Under the pieces are notes generated by a model that worked only from the letters and a program-made list of their open reading frames with translations, made no database searches and was not told the origin of the DNA. The position numbers and the translations under genes are program-made. DNA of 64,000 nt from Hongsoonwoonella zoysiae (GTDB lineage: Bacteria > Pseudomonadota > Alphaproteobacteria > Rhizobiales > Stappiaceae), in NCBI RefSeq assembly GCF_013266695.1, contig NZ_JABRXF010000001.1, forward strand, positions 62,001 to 126,000, in the 5' to 3' direction. Each line of letters starts with the position of its first letter. Within the stretch, counting starts at the first letter, position 1. This document shows, piece after piece, positions 43,241-54,249 of the stretch.

Positions 43241-44283
43241 GTTTTCAATCGACCGCCATCCGCGCCCTGCGCTTTCCCGTGCTCATCGCCGACATCGGCG
43301 GCACTAACGCGCGTTTCGCCCTCGTCAGCGACGCCCACGCCGCCACGCAGGTGTTCGGGCGAACCGACACCGGCGCATTTCCAGGCTTCACGGAAGCCGC
43401 AAGCCGGATGGCCCTCGACAAGACATCCCTTCTGCCGCGCACGGCCGTGCTTGCGGTGGCCGGCCCCGTGACCGGAGACAGGATACCGCTGACCAATGCC
43501 GACTGGGTGATCGAGCCGAACAGGCTTCTGGATGAGCTGGGGCTGGAGACGGTGATCGTGCTCAACGATTTCGAGGCCCAGGCACTGGCGCTGCCGGGAC
43601 TTGAGGGCGACGACCTCCAGGCGATCGGCGGCGGCACCGCGCTCGATTACGGCGCGAAGGTGGTCGTCGGGCCTGGAACGGGCCTCGGCGCGGCCGCGAT
43701 GGTGCATGCGCAGGACACCTGGATTCCGATCCCCGGCGAAGGCGGCCATGTGGAACTTGGCCCCGTGAGCGATGACGACGCGAGGATCTGGCCTTTCATC
43801 GAGCGCCAGGAAGGACGTATCGGCGCGGAGCGCATCATCTGCGGCGCGGGGCTTTTGCGCCTTGCGCGCGCTGTCGCCAAGGCCGACGGCGCGGAGCGCG
43901 ATTTCGCCTCGCCCGCAGAGGTGACGAAGGCGGCGGACGGCGGCGACGATGTCGCGAGGCACACGATGGACGTGTTCGCGCGCGCGCTCGGCCGGGTTTC
44001 CGGCGACTTCGCGCTGACATTTCTTGCGCGCGGCGGCGTTTTCCTTGCCGGCGGCATTCCGCCGAAGATCGGCCGCTACCTGACGAGCGGCCCCTTCCGC
44101 GAAGCGTTCGAGGCGAAAGCGCCCCACAGCGCGCTGATGAAGACGATCCCGACCTACCTTGTGCGCCACGAGAACCCGGCGCTCGAAGGGCTTGCCTCTT
44201 TCGCGCGCACGCCGTCGCTCTTCGCGGTCGAGCTTTCAGGCCGCAAATGGGAAAGGCCGGTGCAGGGACGCGCGACGGGGTAG
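43237..44283 (+). CDS. glk: Glucokinase
   Basis: The 348-residue kinase of the bacterial Glk family has [15 protein letters not shown] (ATP phosphate loop), [12 protein letters not shown] (glucose contact and catalytic Asp), [14 protein letters not shown] and PGEGGHVEL. It phosphorylates glucose on entry to Entner-Doudoroff or pentose phosphate routes. The ATG overlaps the mgsA stop. The end of the gene is followed by hrpB after 19 bases. Confidence 0.94.
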   Translation: MSFQSTAIRALRFPVLIADIGGTNARFALVSDAHAATQVFGRTDTGAFPGFTEAASRMALDKTSLLPRTAVLAVAGPVTGDRIPLTNADWVIEPNRLLDELGLETVIVLNDFEAQALALPGLEGDDLQAIGGGTALDYGAKVVVGPGTGLGAAAMVHAQDTWIPIPGEGGHVELGPVSDDDARIWPFIERQEGRIGAERIICGAGLLRLARAVAKADGAERDFASPAEVTKAADGGDDVARHTMDVFARALGRVSGDFALTFLARGGVFLAGGIPPKIGRYLTSGPFREAFEAKAPHSALMKTIPTYLVRHENPALEGLASFARTPSLFAVELSGRKWERPVQGRATG

Positions 44284-44302
44284 ACCCCCGAAGGCCCAGC
44301 GA

Positions 44303-46768
44303 ATGGCCCGACCCGGATTCCCATCACCCCTGCCGATCGACACGGTGCTGCCGGAGCTGCTGGCGGCACTCGAAGCCGGGCCGAACGCCGTTCTCGTCGC
44401 CGATCCGGGCGCGGGCAAGACGACGCGGGTGCCGCTGGCCCTGCTTGATGCCCCGTGGCGGGACGACGGGCGCATCATCGTGCTGGAACCGCGCCGGCTC
44501 GCCGCACGCGCCGCCGCCCGGCGCATGGCGGAAACGCTTGGCGAAGTGGTGGGTGAAACGGTCGGCTACCGCGTGCGCCTTGAAACGCGGGTGAGCGGCA
44601 AGACCCGCATCGAAGTCGTGACCGAAGGCGTCTTCACGCGCATGATCCTGGACGATCCGGAGCTTTCCGGCATCTCCGCCGTGCTCTTCGACGAATTCCA
44701 CGAACGCTCGCTCGACGGGGATCTCGGCCTTGCTCTGGCGCTCGACGCACAGGGCGCGCTGCGCGAGGATCTGCGCCTTCTGCCCATGTCGGCGACCATC
44801 GATGCGAAAGCGGTAGCAAACCTCATGGGCGGATGCCCGGTGGCGATCTCGCAAGGCAGGTCGTTTCCCGTCGAGACCCGGCACCTCGGCAGGACTGCGG
44901 CACGCGGCATCGAGGAGCAGATGGCGGCTGCCGTGAAAAAAGCGCTCGGCGAGGAGGAAGGTTCGATCCTCGCCTTTCTGCCGGGGCAGAAGGAGATCCT
45001 GAAAACCGCCTCACTGCTGGAAGGCCGTGTACCGGCCAACACCGATATCGCGCCGCTTTACGGCGCGCTCGACGGCAAGGCGCAGGATGCGGCGATAAGA
45101 CCCGCCGCGACAGGCCGGCGAAAGGTGGTGCTTTCAACCGACATCGCGCAGACCTCGCTGACGATCGAGGGCATCCGCGTCGTCATCGACAGCGGGCTGT
45201 CGCGCGTGCCGAAATTCGAGCCTTCCACCGGGCTGACGAGGCTTGAGACGGTGCGCGTCTCAAAGGCAGGTGCCGACCAGCGACGCGGACGCGCAGGCCG
45301 TACGCAGGAAGGCGTGTGCTATCGCCTGTGGGACGAGCCGCAAACGGCAGCGCTTCCTCCTGCAGATCGTCCGGCGATCCTGGAGGCGGACCTGACGCGG
45401 CTCGTCCTCGATCTGGCGCTTTGGGGCGAGAGCGATCCGGCAAAGCTTTCCTTCCTCGATCCGCCGCCGAAAGGCGCGTGGAGCGAGGCCGTGGAGCTTC
45501 TGAAAGCGCTCGACGCCCTGGATGACCTGGGGCGGATGACGGAAGCGGGAAAGCGGCTTTCCGCACTGCCACTGCCGCCGCGCGTTGCGCATATGCTGGT
45601 GGAGGCGGGAACGCTGGATGCCGGCGGGCTTGCCTCTGAAATCGCCGTGATCCTGACCGAACAGGGGATTGCCGGGCGTGCGAGCGACCTGCGCGAACGC
45701 CTGTCGGTTCTCAGGCGCGGCAAGGGACGGCGCATCGACGAGGCAAAGGCGCTCGCCCGGCGGTGGCGAAAGCTTGCCGGGATCGGTGAAGGCGATACGG
45801 AGGCGGAAACGGCGGGCGAAGTGCTGGCGCTCGCCTACCCGGAACGCGTGGCGCAAGGACGCGACGGCAAGGGCGGCTTCCGGCTGGCCAACGGACGCGG
45901 CGCGCTGCTTGAGCAGTCCGACCCGCTCGCGGGCGAAGACTTCCTCGTTGTCGCCGACATTCAGGGAACCGCCGCAAGAGGCCGCATCGCGCTTGCAGCT
46001 CCCATCGACAAAGAGACGATCGAGCGGCTGTTCGCCCCGCATATCGAGGAGAAAACAAAGGTCACAATCGACGCGAACGGCGCGATACGGGCGAAGCGCC
46101 TGCGCCGATACGGCGCAGTGGTGCTTGACGAGCGAAACGAACCGGCCCCCGACCCGGAGGCGATCGCCGATGCGCTTCTTTCCCTTATCGCCAAGAAGGG
46201 CGTTGCTCGCCTGCCCTGGACCAAGGCGCAAAAGGCCACGCGCGCGCGCATAACCTATCTGCGCAAGATGCTCGGTGACGACTGGCCGGATCTTTCCGAT
46301 GAAGCGCTCGATACTACGCTGGAAGATTGGCTGAAGCCGCATCTGGCAGGCAAGACGAAACTCGATCAGATAGACGCCGAGTGCCTTGGCAACGCTCTCT
46401 CGGGACTTCTGCCATGGGGAAAAATGCCGGAGGTGGACCGGCTCCTGCCAAGCCACTTCGATGCGCCGTCAGGCTCCAGCTTGCCCATCGACTACGATGC
46501 GCCGGAAGGCCCGACGCTGCGCATAAGGGTGCAAGAGCTTTTCGGTCTCGACCGGCACCCGACAATTGCCGATGGAAAGGTGCCGCTGATCCTGGAGCTG
46601 CTTTCACCAGCCCAGCGGCCGATCCAGATCACGCGCGACCTGCCGGGTTTCTGGCGCGGGTCCTGGGCCGACGTGAAGGCCGACATGCGCGGACGTTACC
46701 CCAAGCACCCCTGGCCGGACGACCCGCTGAACGAGCGGGCCACCAGCCGGGCGAAGCCCAGGAAATAA
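44303..46768 (+). CDS. hrpB: ATP-dependent RNA helicase HrpB
   Basis: The 821-residue DExH helicase has Walker A DPGAGKTT near residue 38, the DEFHER box, SAT (motif III), LSTDIAQTSLTIEGI and QRRGRAGRTQEGVCYRL (motifs V and VI), then the HrpB-specific C-terminal domain ending with the conserved NPKHPWPDDP-like segment (here YPKHPWPDDPL). Length is normal. The frame is open upstream into glk, but the ATG at 44303 gives the family-typical start MARPGFPSPLPIDTVLPEL. Its cellular RNA target is not established. It is convergent with putA. Confidence 0.94.
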   Translation: MARPGFPSPLPIDTVLPELLAALEAGPNAVLVADPGAGKTTRVPLALLDAPWRDDGRIIVLEPRRLAARAAARRMAETLGEVVGETVGYRVRLETRVSGKTRIEVVTEGVFTRMILDDPELSGISAVLFDEFHERSLDGDLGLALALDAQGALREDLRLLPMSATIDAKAVANLMGGCPVAISQGRSFPVETRHLGRTAARGIEEQMAAAVKKALGEEEGSILAFLPGQKEILKTASLLEGRVPANTDIAPLYGALDGKAQDAAIRPAATGRRKVVLSTDIAQTSLTIEGIRVVIDSGLSRVPKFEPSTGLTRLETVRVSKAGADQRRGRAGRTQEGVCYRLWDEPQTAALPPADRPAILEADLTRLVLDLALWGESDPAKLSFLDPPPKGAWSEAVELLKALDALDDLGRMTEAGKRLSALPLPPRVAHMLVEAGTLDAGGLASEIAVILTEQGIAGRASDLRERLSVLRRGKGRRIDEAKALARRWRKLAGIGEGDTEAETAGEVLALAYPERVAQGRDGKGGFRLANGRGALLEQSDPLAGEDFLVVADIQGTAARGRIALAAPIDKETIERLFAPHIEEKTKVTIDANGAIRAKRLRRYGAVVLDERNEPAPDPEAIADALLSLIAKKGVARLPWTKAQKATRARITYLRKMLGDDWPDLSDEALDTTLEDWLKPHLAGKTKLDQIDAECLGNALSGLLPWGKMPEVDRLLPSHFDAPSGSSLPIDYDAPEGPTLRIRVQELFGLDRHPTIADGKVPLILELLSPAQRPIQITRDLPGFWRGSWADVKADMRGRYPKHPWPDDPLNERATSRAKPRK

Positions 46769-49700
46769 TCACGCATCCGACATGGACATGAGGCTGGCGT
46801 TGCCGCCGGCCGCAGCCGTGTTGATGGAAACCACCTGCTCCAGCGCGAAGCGCGTAAGATACGCAGGGCCGCCGGCCTTCGGCCCCGTGCCGGAAAGGCC
46901 GGAACCGCCGAAGGGCTGCGTGCCGACGACAGCGCCGATGATGTTGCGGTTCACATAGACATTGCCGACTGAAAGCCTGTCGACCACGGTCTTGACCGTC
47001 GCGTCGATGCGGCTGTGAACGCCGAGCGTCAAGCCGTATCCGGTGGCGTCTATCCGGTCGAGAACCTTCGGCAGGTCGGCGGCCTTGTAGCGAACGACAT
47101 GCAGGATCGGGCCGAACACCTCCCGGGTAAGCGCTTCCGGCTTGTCGAGCTCGATGATATGAGGCGCGACCCATGAACCATCCGCGTAAGCACCATCCGG
47201 CACCTGGCCCGCGTAGGAAACCTTCTGGCTTTTCTTCATCTCCTCGACGTGGGCGATGAGATTGTCGCGCGCTTCCGCGTCGATAACCGGGCCGATGTCG
47301 GTTGCGGGATCGGCGGGATCGCCGAGCTTGAGTTCTGCCGCCGCACCCTTGACCATGGTGATCAGCTTGTCGGCGACATCGTCCTGCAGGTAAAGGAGCC
47401 TGAGCGCCGAGCACCGCTGACCGGCAGACCGGAAAGCCGACATGATGACATCGTCCGTCACCTGCTCCGGCAAGGCCGTCGCATCCACCAGCATGGCGTT
47501 GACGCCGCCGGTTTCGGCGATAAGCGGCACGATCGGCCCCCGCTTTTCGGCCAAAGTCCGGTTGATCGCCCAAGCGGTTTCGGTGGAGCCGGTGAATGCG
47601 ACACCGGCAACGCGCGGCTCCTTGACGAGGGCAGCCCCCACCGCGCCGTCACCTGGCACGAAGAGCGCGGCATCCTCCGGCACGCCGGCCTTATGCAGCA
47701 GCTTGAAAGCCTCATAGGCGATCAATGGCGTCTGTTCGGCGGGCTTGGCGATGACCGCATTGCCGCTGACGAGCGCTGCCGTGACCTGGCCGAGGAAAAT
47801 CGCCAACGGGAAGTTCCACGGCGAAATGCAGACGAACACCCCGCGCCCGCGATAGCGATAACGATCCTCTTCGCCCGTCGGGCCCGGCATCAAGGTGCCT
47901 TCGCCGAAAAGGACGCGCGCCTGCGCGGCGTAGTAACGGCAGAAATCGACCGCTTCGCGGATTTCGGCGATACCGTCGACGAGACATTTGCCGCCTTCCT
48001 TCGCCAGGATTGCCATCAACCTGTCGCGGTTTTCCTCCAGAAGATCGCCAAGTTTCGAGATTGCCGCCGCACGCGTCTCCACCGGCGTGCGCGACCAACG
48101 CTCAAAGCCTTTCGCGGCGGTGTCGAATATTCCGGCAACCTGATCGGCGCTCGCTTCCTGAACGGTGCCGGCAATGCTTTTGCCGTCGACCGGCGAGAGA
48201 ATCGGACGCTCGGCCCCTTTCGCCTCAAGCCCCTTGCCGAGAGGACGTGCCTTGACAGCCGGAAATTCCGTCTTTGCCATGCCTTCGACAAGGGCCAGGC
48301 GCTCGGCCGAGTAACCGAATTCCATGCCTTCCGAGTTCTTCCGGCTTTCGCCGTAAAGATCGGCTGGAACGGGGATCTTGTGGTTGCGCGCCTTCGTGCC
48401 GCCGGCAAGCACATCCTGCGGACGCGAGATCAACTCGCCGATGGGAACGCTGGTATCACCGACCGCCGAAACGAAGGAGGAATTGGCACCGTTTTCAAGA
48501 AGCCGGCGGACAAGATAAGCCAGAAGGTCACGGTGCCCGCCGACGGGTGCGTAAATGCGGCAGGGATGGCCATCGCGTTCCGCCACCGCACGGAACAGGC
48601 TTTCGCCCATGCCGTGAAGACGCTGGAACTCGAAGCCCCCCTCCCCGCCCGCGAGGGCGAGGATCTGCGCGACCGTCAAAGCGTTGTGCGTGGCAAACTG
48701 CGGGTAGATGCAATCGCGCGCGGCCATGAGCTTGCGCGCGCAAGCAAGATAGGAAAGATCCGTCGCCGCCTTGCGGGTGAAGACCGGATAATCCTCCGCG
48801 CCGTGTTCCTGCGCGCGCTTGATCTCCGTATCCCAATAGGCACCCTTCACGAGTCGCACCATGAACTTGCGGTCAAGCGCGCGGGCGAGGCTGATCATCC
48901 AGTCGACGACGGCAACGCCGCGCTTCTGATAGGCCTGAACGGCAAGACCGAAACCATCCCACCCGGCGAGCGAGGGATCGCAGGCAACCGCCGCAATCAC
49001 ATCGAGCGAGATTTCCAGCCGGTCCGCCTCTTCGGCATCCACCGTGAAATTGAGGTCGTGTTTCTTCGCGGCCTGGGCCAATTTCAAAAGGCGCGGCACC
49101 AGCTCGTCGCGCACGCGCTCGCCGTTGACCGCCTCGTAGCGGGGATGAAGGGCGGAAAGTTTCACCGAAATTCCCGGCCTGTCGGGCAGCGGCTTTTTGC
49201 CCGCGCCCTTGCCGATCGCTTCGATCGCATCGGCATAGGACTTCGTATAACGTTCCGCATCCTCCGCGGTGCGCGCGCCCTCGCCCAGCATGTCGTAGGA
49301 ATAGCGGTAGCCCTTGGTTTCCTGCGCCTTCGCACGCCCGAGCGCGGATTTGATCGTCTCGCCGAGGACGAACTGATGGCCCAGAATGCGCATCGCCTGG
49401 CGCGTTGCCGTGCGCACGGCCGGCATGCCCATGCGCTTCACCAGAGAGGAAAGGATCGTATCCGGCGCCTCGCCCGGATGGATGAGCCGCGAAGTGATGC
49501 CGAGCGCCCACGACGAAGCGGACACGAGCCATGTATCCGGCCGCGTCCCGTCGTCATCGCCGAATCGCGCAGCCGCAAGCTTGTCCTCGATCAGCTTGTC
49601 GGCGGTCGCCGCATCCGGGACGCGCAAAAGCGCTTCGGCCAGCACCATGAGGGCAAGCCCCTCACGCGTCGAAAGCCCGTATTCACGCAGGAAATCCTCA

Positions 49701-49903
49701 ACCCCGCCGAGGCCGCCCTGGGATGAGCGGATCGCGTGGATATAATCGCTGGCGTGCTGGTCTATAAGCTTTTCGGTCTCGGCATCGAAACTCGCCTGCG
49801 GGATGAGGGCGCGCACCGCCTCCTCATCCGAGGGCGCGAACTTCGCACGAAACGGGGCAACCCCCTTCATATCCGGCTCGACCGCCTCAAATGCCACGCT
49901 CAT
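46769..49903 (-). CDS. putA: Bifunctional proline dehydrogenase/L-glutamate gamma-semialdehyde dehydrogenase
   Basis: The 1044-residue enzyme oxidises proline to glutamate. The proline dehydrogenase barrel (about residues 150-450) has [32 protein letters not shown] and a C-terminal [15 protein letters not shown]. The aldehyde dehydrogenase half (about residues 540-1030) has [18 protein letters not shown], the Glu of AETGGVNAM and catalytic Cys in [11 protein letters not shown]. There is no ribbon-helix-helix domain at the N-terminus, so it is not self-regulating; the divergent Lrp-type gene takes that role. The ATG at 49903 has GGGAGG six bases ahead. It is convergent with hrpB. Confidence 0.96.
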   Translation of the reverse strand: MSVAFEAVEPDMKGVAPFRAKFAPSDEEAVRALIPQASFDAETEKLIDQHASDYIHAIRSSQGGLGGVEDFLREYGLSTREGLALMVLAEALLRVPDAATADKLIEDKLAAARFGDDDGTRPDTWLVSASSWALGITSRLIHPGEAPDTILSSLVKRMGMPAVRTATRQAMRILGHQFVLGETIKSALGRAKAQETKGYRYSYDMLGEGARTAEDAERYTKSYADAIEAIGKGAGKKPLPDRPGISVKLSALHPRYEAVNGERVRDELVPRLLKLAQAAKKHDLNFTVDAEEADRLEISLDVIAAVACDPSLAGWDGFGLAVQAYQKRGVAVVDWMISLARALDRKFMVRLVKGAYWDTEIKRAQEHGAEDYPVFTRKAATDLSYLACARKLMAARDCIYPQFATHNALTVAQILALAGGEGGFEFQRLHGMGESLFRAVAERDGHPCRIYAPVGGHRDLLAYLVRRLLENGANSSFVSAVGDTSVPIGELISRPQDVLAGGTKARNHKIPVPADLYGESRKNSEGMEFGYSAERLALVEGMAKTEFPAVKARPLGKGLEAKGAERPILSPVDGKSIAGTVQEASADQVAGIFDTAAKGFERWSRTPVETRAAAISKLGDLLEENRDRLMAILAKEGGKCLVDGIAEIREAVDFCRYYAAQARVLFGEGTLMPGPTGEEDRYRYRGRGVFVCISPWNFPLAIFLGQVTAALVSGNAVIAKPAEQTPLIAYEAFKLLHKAGVPEDAALFVPGDGAVGAALVKEPRVAGVAFTGSTETAWAINRTLAEKRGPIVPLIAETGGVNAMLVDATALPEQVTDDVIMSAFRSAGQRCSALRLLYLQDDVADKLITMVKGAAAELKLGDPADPATDIGPVIDAEARDNLIAHVEEMKKSQKVSYAGQVPDGAYADGSWVAPHIIELDKPEALTREVFGPILHVVRYKAADLPKVLDRIDATGYGLTLGVHSRIDATVKTVVDRLSVGNVYVNRNIIGAVVGTQPFGGSGLSGTGPKAGGPAYLTRFALEQVVSINTAAAGGNASLMSMSDA

Positions 49904-50054
49904 CACAACCTCCCGATGACGCCCATCCTGCGGGCGCAATACCGACACGTCCCGGGCAAGCAGAAAGCTTGCTCCTGAGCTTTTCCCTAGTATACTTACT
50001 ATTTAGGCGTTGTTTTCTCCAAAGAAATGCCACCTCCTAGGGAAACATTTTGCA

Positions 50055-50543
50055 ATGAAAGCCGTATCCGTGGAATCCACGGCCATTGACCGTATCGACC
50101 GCAAGATCCTTGCCGTCCTGCAGGAAGACGGCCGGATCACCAACACCGAGCTTGCCGCCCGCGTGAGCCTTTCGCCCACAGCCACCGCCGAACGCTTCAA
50201 GCGCCTCGTGCGGGAGGGATATATCTTGCGGTTTTCCGCCGAATTGAACCCCGGCAAGCTAGGCCTCGGCCTGCTGGTCTTCGTGGAGGTGAAACTCGAC
50301 CGAACCACGCCCGATATCTTCGACGCCTTCGGCCAGGCGGTGGCCCGCGCAGGCGAGGTTCTCGAATGCCACATGGTGGCCGGCGGCTTCGACTATCTGA
50401 TCAAGGCGCGTGTTCGCGACATGGCGGCCTATCGCGCCTTCCTCTCCGACACGGTGCTGGCACTGCCCGGCGTGCGCGAAACCCATACCTACGCGGTTAT
50501 GGAAGACATCAAGGACACGCACGTATTGCCGATTTCACGGTAA
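50055..50543 (+). CDS. Lrp/AsnC-type regulator, probable PutR
   Basis: The 162-residue regulator has an N-terminal helix-turn-helix (IDRKILAVLQEDGRITNTELAARVSLSPTATAERFKRLV) and a C-terminal AsnC ligand domain (LLVFVEVKLDR, VLECHMVAGGFDYLIKARVRDMAAYRAFL). It is divergent from putA over 150 bases, the usual arrangement of the PutR activator of proline catabolism in alphaproteobacteria. I start it at 50055 after AGGGA; an upstream ATG at 50010 is less likely. The A+T-rich intergenic sequence probably holds its sites. Confidence 0.9.
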   Translation: MKAVSVESTAIDRIDRKILAVLQEDGRITNTELAARVSLSPTATAERFKRLVREGYILRFSAELNPGKLGLGLLVFVEVKLDRTTPDIFDAFGQAVARAGEVLECHMVAGGFDYLIKARVRDMAAYRAFLSDTVLALPGVRETHTYAVMEDIKDTHVLPISR

Positions 50544-50647
50544 ACCGGCAGGCCCGCCTACACGAAATTGTCAAAAACTCTTGTGTTGCCAACAGGCTTA
50601 CGCTTCGGCACGTAAAGGGAAAGAACAAGAGCGGAGTCTTGTCGGGA

Positions 50648-51862
50648 ATGCAAAAAACAATCGCTGTCGCACTGGCCGCCATAGCTCTCGCGGTTCTGCC
50701 TGCCAGGGCGGATGACCCGGACGTCTCCAACTGGCAGGCCATACTTGAAGACGCGAAGGGCGAGACGGTTTATTTCCATGCCTGGGGTGGCGAGCCGCGC
50801 ATCAACGCCTATCTCGGATGGGTGAGCGACAGGCTGGCGGCGGAATTCGGCGTGAACCTGGAACATGTGAAGCTGGATGACACCGCCCACGCGGTAAGCC
50901 GTATCGTCGCGGAAAAGGCGGCCGGCAAGGACCACGGCGGCAAAGTCGACCTCGTCTGGATCAACGGTGAGAATTTCGCCGCGCTGAAAGAAGCAGGCCT
51001 GCTCTTCTCCCCCGGCTGGGCAGAGAAACTGCCGAACTGGAAATATGTCGACGTTGCCGGCAAGCCTGCGGTTACGACCGACTTCACGGTGCCGACGGAG
51101 GGGCTTGAAAGCCCATGGGGCATGGCGAAGCTCGTCTTCAGCCATGACAGCGCGCGGTTGAAAAACCCGCCGAAGACACTCCAGGGCCTTCTCGACTACC
51201 TCCAGGAGCACCCGGGCCGTTTCGCCTATCCCCAGCCGCCGAACTTCCACGGCTCGACTTTCCTGAAGCAGGTTCTGGCAAATTCCATCGATGATCCGGC
51301 AAAACTCCAGCGCCCCGTCGACGATGCGACCTTCGGGCAAGACGTCGCGCCGCTTTTCGCCTATCTCGACAAGCTGCACCCGAAACTCTGGCGCGAAGGC
51401 CGGGCCTTCCCGCAAAGTGCCGCGGACTTGAGACGCATGCTCGCCGACGGCGAAATCGACATCGCCTTCACATTCAACCCGAGCGGCACATCTGCGGCAA
51501 TCGAGGCGGGCGAACTGCCGGAGACGGTGCGCACCTTCGTGCTTGACGGCGGCACGATCGGAAACGCCCATTTCGTCGCCATACCCTATAACGCCAACGC
51601 CAAGGCGGGCGCGCTTGTTACCGCGAACTTCCTGCTCTCGCCCGAAGCCCAGGCCAGGAAACAGGACCCTCAAAACTGGGGCGACCCCACGGTGCTGAAC
51701 GTGGAAGCCCTGCCGCACAAGGATCGCGTACTCTTCGAGGAAATCGATCTCGGGATCGCCACCCTGCCACCGGAAGACCTCGGCCCCGTCATCCCCGAAC
51801 CGCACGCATCCTGGATGACGCGGATCGAGGAGGAATGGATCGCGCGCTACGCCGCGCAGTGA
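50648..51862 (+). CDS. ABC transporter substrate-binding protein, YnjB-like
   Basis: The 404-residue periplasmic protein has a signal peptide (about residues 1-22, ending LPARAD) and the YnjB pattern: ETVYFHAWGGEPRINAYLGWV, KVDLVWINGENFAALKEAGLL, LPNWKYVD and WGDPTVLNVEALP. The substrate of YnjBCD systems is not firmly known. The start MQKTIAV at 50648 is set by the signal peptide; the frame is open further upstream. The ynjC-like permease follows after 30 bases. Confidence 0.88.
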   Translation: MQKTIAVALAAIALAVLPARADDPDVSNWQAILEDAKGETVYFHAWGGEPRINAYLGWVSDRLAAEFGVNLEHVKLDDTAHAVSRIVAEKAAGKDHGGKVDLVWINGENFAALKEAGLLFSPGWAEKLPNWKYVDVAGKPAVTTDFTVPTEGLESPWGMAKLVFSHDSARLKNPPKTLQGLLDYLQEHPGRFAYPQPPNFHGSTFLKQVLANSIDDPAKLQRPVDDATFGQDVAPLFAYLDKLHPKLWREGRAFPQSAADLRRMLADGEIDIAFTFNPSGTSAAIEAGELPETVRTFVLDGGTIGNAHFVAIPYNANAKAGALVTANFLLSPEAQARKQDPQNWGDPTVLNVEALPHKDRVLFEEIDLGIATLPPEDLGPVIPEPHASWMTRIEEEWIARYAAQ

Positions 51863-51892
51863 AAATGCCGCCCGCTCCTGTATGGTGAGTGC

Positions 51893-53575
51893 ATGCTGAA
51901 GTTCGCGCCCGCGCTCACCATCGCCATCCTGATCGGGCCGGTGACCGCCGGAATTATCGGCACGCTGCTGCCGGCCTTCGGCTACCTGCCGGCGCTTGGC
52001 GGACGGGAAGTGAGCCTTGAGCCCTTTCGGGCGCTGTTCGCGACACCCGGCATCGCGACGTCGATCAGGCTCAGCATCGTCAACGGGCTTGCCGCCGCCG
52101 TTGGCGCCTTCTCGATCGTGATCGCCTTTACCGCCGCCTTCGAGGGAACGCGAACGTTCGCCCTGATGCAACGGCTGTTGTCGCCGCTGCTTTCCGTGCC
52201 GCATGCGGCGGCCGCCTTCGGGCTTGCATTCGTGATCGCGCCGAGCGGCTTTGTCCTGCGGCTTCTCTCGCCCTGGGCGACCGGCTTTGAGCGCCCGCCG
52301 GACCTTCTCATCCTTAACGATCCGGGCGGGATCGCCATGACGGCGGGGCTGATCGCCAAGGAGGCGCCCTTCCTGTTCCTCATGGTGCTCGCCGCCCTGC
52401 CGCAATCGCAAAGCCGGGAAAGCCGCCAAGTTGCGACGACGCTGGGCTACCGGCGCGTGGCGGGCTGGCTCCTCACCGTCTTCCCGAGAATCTATCCGCA
52501 AATCCGCCTACCGGTCTTTGCGGTGATCGCCTATTCGGTTTCGGTCGTCGACGTCGCGATGATCCTGGGGCCAACAACGCCCGCACCGCTCGCTGTTCGC
52601 CTGACCCAATGGATGAGCCACCCGGATCTCTCCTTGCGCTTCCAGGCTTCGGCGGGCGCGATTGTTCAGCTTGGACTTGCGATTGCCGCGATCGGGCTCT
52701 GGATCGCGGGCGAGCAGATCGTTGCATTCGCGGGCGGCAGATGGATTCGCGCAGGCAGGCGGACCGCAGCCGACGGGTTGGTGAGCGGATTGGGCGCAGG
52801 CGCAATGGCGCTGATCGTGACGGGCATGGCGCTTGGCGGAATGGCGATCGGCCTCTGGTCGTTCGCCGGCTTCTGGCCGTTTCCCGACGCACTGCCCGCA
52901 AAGCTTTCCGCCGCGAACTGGGCGATGGCCCTGCCGCGCGCGGCCGACACCATCGCCATAACGGTCGGGCTGGGGCTTGCCTCCGCATTCATTGCCGTCG
53001 CGCTTGCGCTGGCCTGCCTGGAAAACGAATGCCGGCGCGACATCGCGATAGAGCACCGCAAGCTCGCGCTGCTCTATCTGCCGCTCGTAGTGCCTCAAAT
53101 CGCCTTCCTGTTCGGCCTGCAGATCCTGCTTCTGCTGATCGGTCTCGACGCTACGGTTTACGGGGTGGCGGGCGCGCATCTCACCTTCGTGCTGCCTTAT
53201 GTTTTCCTTGCGCTGAGCGACCCATGGCGCGCGGTCGATCCACGATACGCGCGGATCGCGACCGCGATCGGCGCACGGCCTTCGCGCGTCTTCTGGCGCA
53301 TACGCCTTCCCCTGGCGCTCAGGGCGGTGGCAACAGCGAGCGCCCTCGGCTTCGCCGTATCCATCGCGCAATATCTGCCGACCGTTCTGATCGGCGCCGG
53401 ACGGGTGGAGACGGTGACGACAGAGGCTGTTGCGCTTGCATCCGGCGGAAACCGCCGCCTGATCGCGATCCATGCCTGCCTGCAGATGCTGCTTCCCTTC
53501 GCCGGCTTCCTGATGGCGGGCGCGGTCGCCAACTTCGCCTTCAGGGACAGGCGTGCCTTGAGGATCGCGTCATGA
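51893..53575 (+). CDS. ABC transporter permease, YnjC-like (fused double permease)
   Basis: The 560-residue protein has two BPD_transp_1 permease halves, as in iron or thiamine importers. The first half includes a permease loop at EASRQVATTLGYRRVAGWLLTVFPRI-like sequence, and the second at YARIATAIGARPSRVFWRIRLPLALRA. About twelve hydrophobic segments are visible. The stop overlaps the ATPase start by four bases. It works with the preceding binding protein and the following ATPase. Confidence 0.88.
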   Translation: MLKFAPALTIAILIGPVTAGIIGTLLPAFGYLPALGGREVSLEPFRALFATPGIATSIRLSIVNGLAAAVGAFSIVIAFTAAFEGTRTFALMQRLLSPLLSVPHAAAAFGLAFVIAPSGFVLRLLSPWATGFERPPDLLILNDPGGIAMTAGLIAKEAPFLFLMVLAALPQSQSRESRQVATTLGYRRVAGWLLTVFPRIYPQIRLPVFAVIAYSVSVVDVAMILGPTTPAPLAVRLTQWMSHPDLSLRFQASAGAIVQLGLAIAAIGLWIAGEQIVAFAGGRWIRAGRRTAADGLVSGLGAGAMALIVTGMALGGMAIGLWSFAGFWPFPDALPAKLSAANWAMALPRAADTIAITVGLGLASAFIAVALALACLENECRRDIAIEHRKLALLYLPLVVPQIAFLFGLQILLLLIGLDATVYGVAGAHLTFVLPYVFLALSDPWRAVDPRYARIATAIGARPSRVFWRIRLPLALRAVATASALGFAVSIAQYLPTVLIGAGRVETVTTEAVALASGGNRRLIAIHACLQMLLPFAGFLMAGAVANFAFRDRRALRIAS

Positions 53576-54246
53576 AAAGCAAATCGATGTCGGGCGAAAG
53601 AGGCGCGCTTTGCTTCGAAAACGTCATCATAATGCGCAATGGCAAGCCGCTGATCGCGCTGGACGCCGCTATCGAGCCCGGCGAAGTGCTGACGGTCATG
53701 GGCCCTTCCGGCTCCGGCAAGTCGACCTTGCTCAATTTCGCGGCCGGCTTCCTGCCGCCGGCCTTCAGGGCGGAAGGAAAGGTCACGATTGGCGATGAAG
53801 AAATAACGCGCCTGCCGCCGCACGACCGCCACATGGGTCTTTTGTTTCAGGATCCGCTGCTTTTCCCGCATATGTCGGTGGAAGGAAACCTGCTTTTCGC
53901 CGTGCCGGAAAGCGTGAGCGGGCGCAAACGCCGCCGCGAGCACGTGGAAGCCGCGCTTGCCGAAGTCGAGCTCGACGGCTTCGGGCCGCGCGATCCGGCA
54001 ACCCTTTCCGGCGGCCAGAAAGCACGTGTCGCGCTCATGCGCGTGCTCCTGGCCGAACCCCGCGCGCTGCTGCTCGACGAACCGTTTTCCAAGCTCGACC
54101 CGGAGCTGCGGGCCCAGGTGCGCCGCCTCGTCTTCGACAAGGCGCGCGAGCGCGGTTTGGCCACCCTGCTTGTAACGCATGATCCCGCCGACGCGGAAAG
54201 CGCCGGCGGCGTCCTTCTCAAAACGGACGGTTCCGTCTCAACGTGA
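53572..54246 (+). CDS. ABC transporter ATP-binding protein, YnjD-like
   Basis: The 224-residue ATPase has Walker A MGPSGSGKST near residue 43, the Q-loop LLFQDPLLFPHM, the signature LSGGQKARVALMRVLLAEP, Walker B LLLDEPFSKLD and the switch His in LLVTHDPADAES. It is the smallest, single-domain type. ATGA overlap with the permease shows coupling. The frame is open far upstream, but that part is antisense-like read-through of the permease gene. It is convergent with bfr, with three bases between the stops. Confidence 0.92.
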   Translation: MKSKSMSGERGALCFENVIIMRNGKPLIALDAAIEPGEVLTVMGPSGSGKSTLLNFAAGFLPPAFRAEGKVTIGDEEITRLPPHDRHMGLLFQDPLLFPHMSVEGNLLFAVPESVSGRKRRREHVEAALAEVELDGFGPRDPATLSGGQKARVALMRVLLAEPRALLLDEPFSKLDPELRAQVRRLVFDKARERGLATLLVTHDPADAESAGGVLLKTDGSVST

Positions 54247-54249
54247 CGA

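Noticed and set aside
47249-49726. Plus-strand open frame of 825 codons
   Set aside because: Fully antisense to putA; the product is a low-information Arg/His/Asp mixture.
50544-50647. Possible thiamine riboswitch before the YnjBCD-type operon
   Set aside because: Only 104 bases are available and the conserved CUGAGA and pairing elements of a TPP riboswitch are absent.
50558-52501. Minus-strand open frame of 647 codons
   Set aside because: Antisense to the YnjB- and YnjC-like genes, whose motifs are clear.
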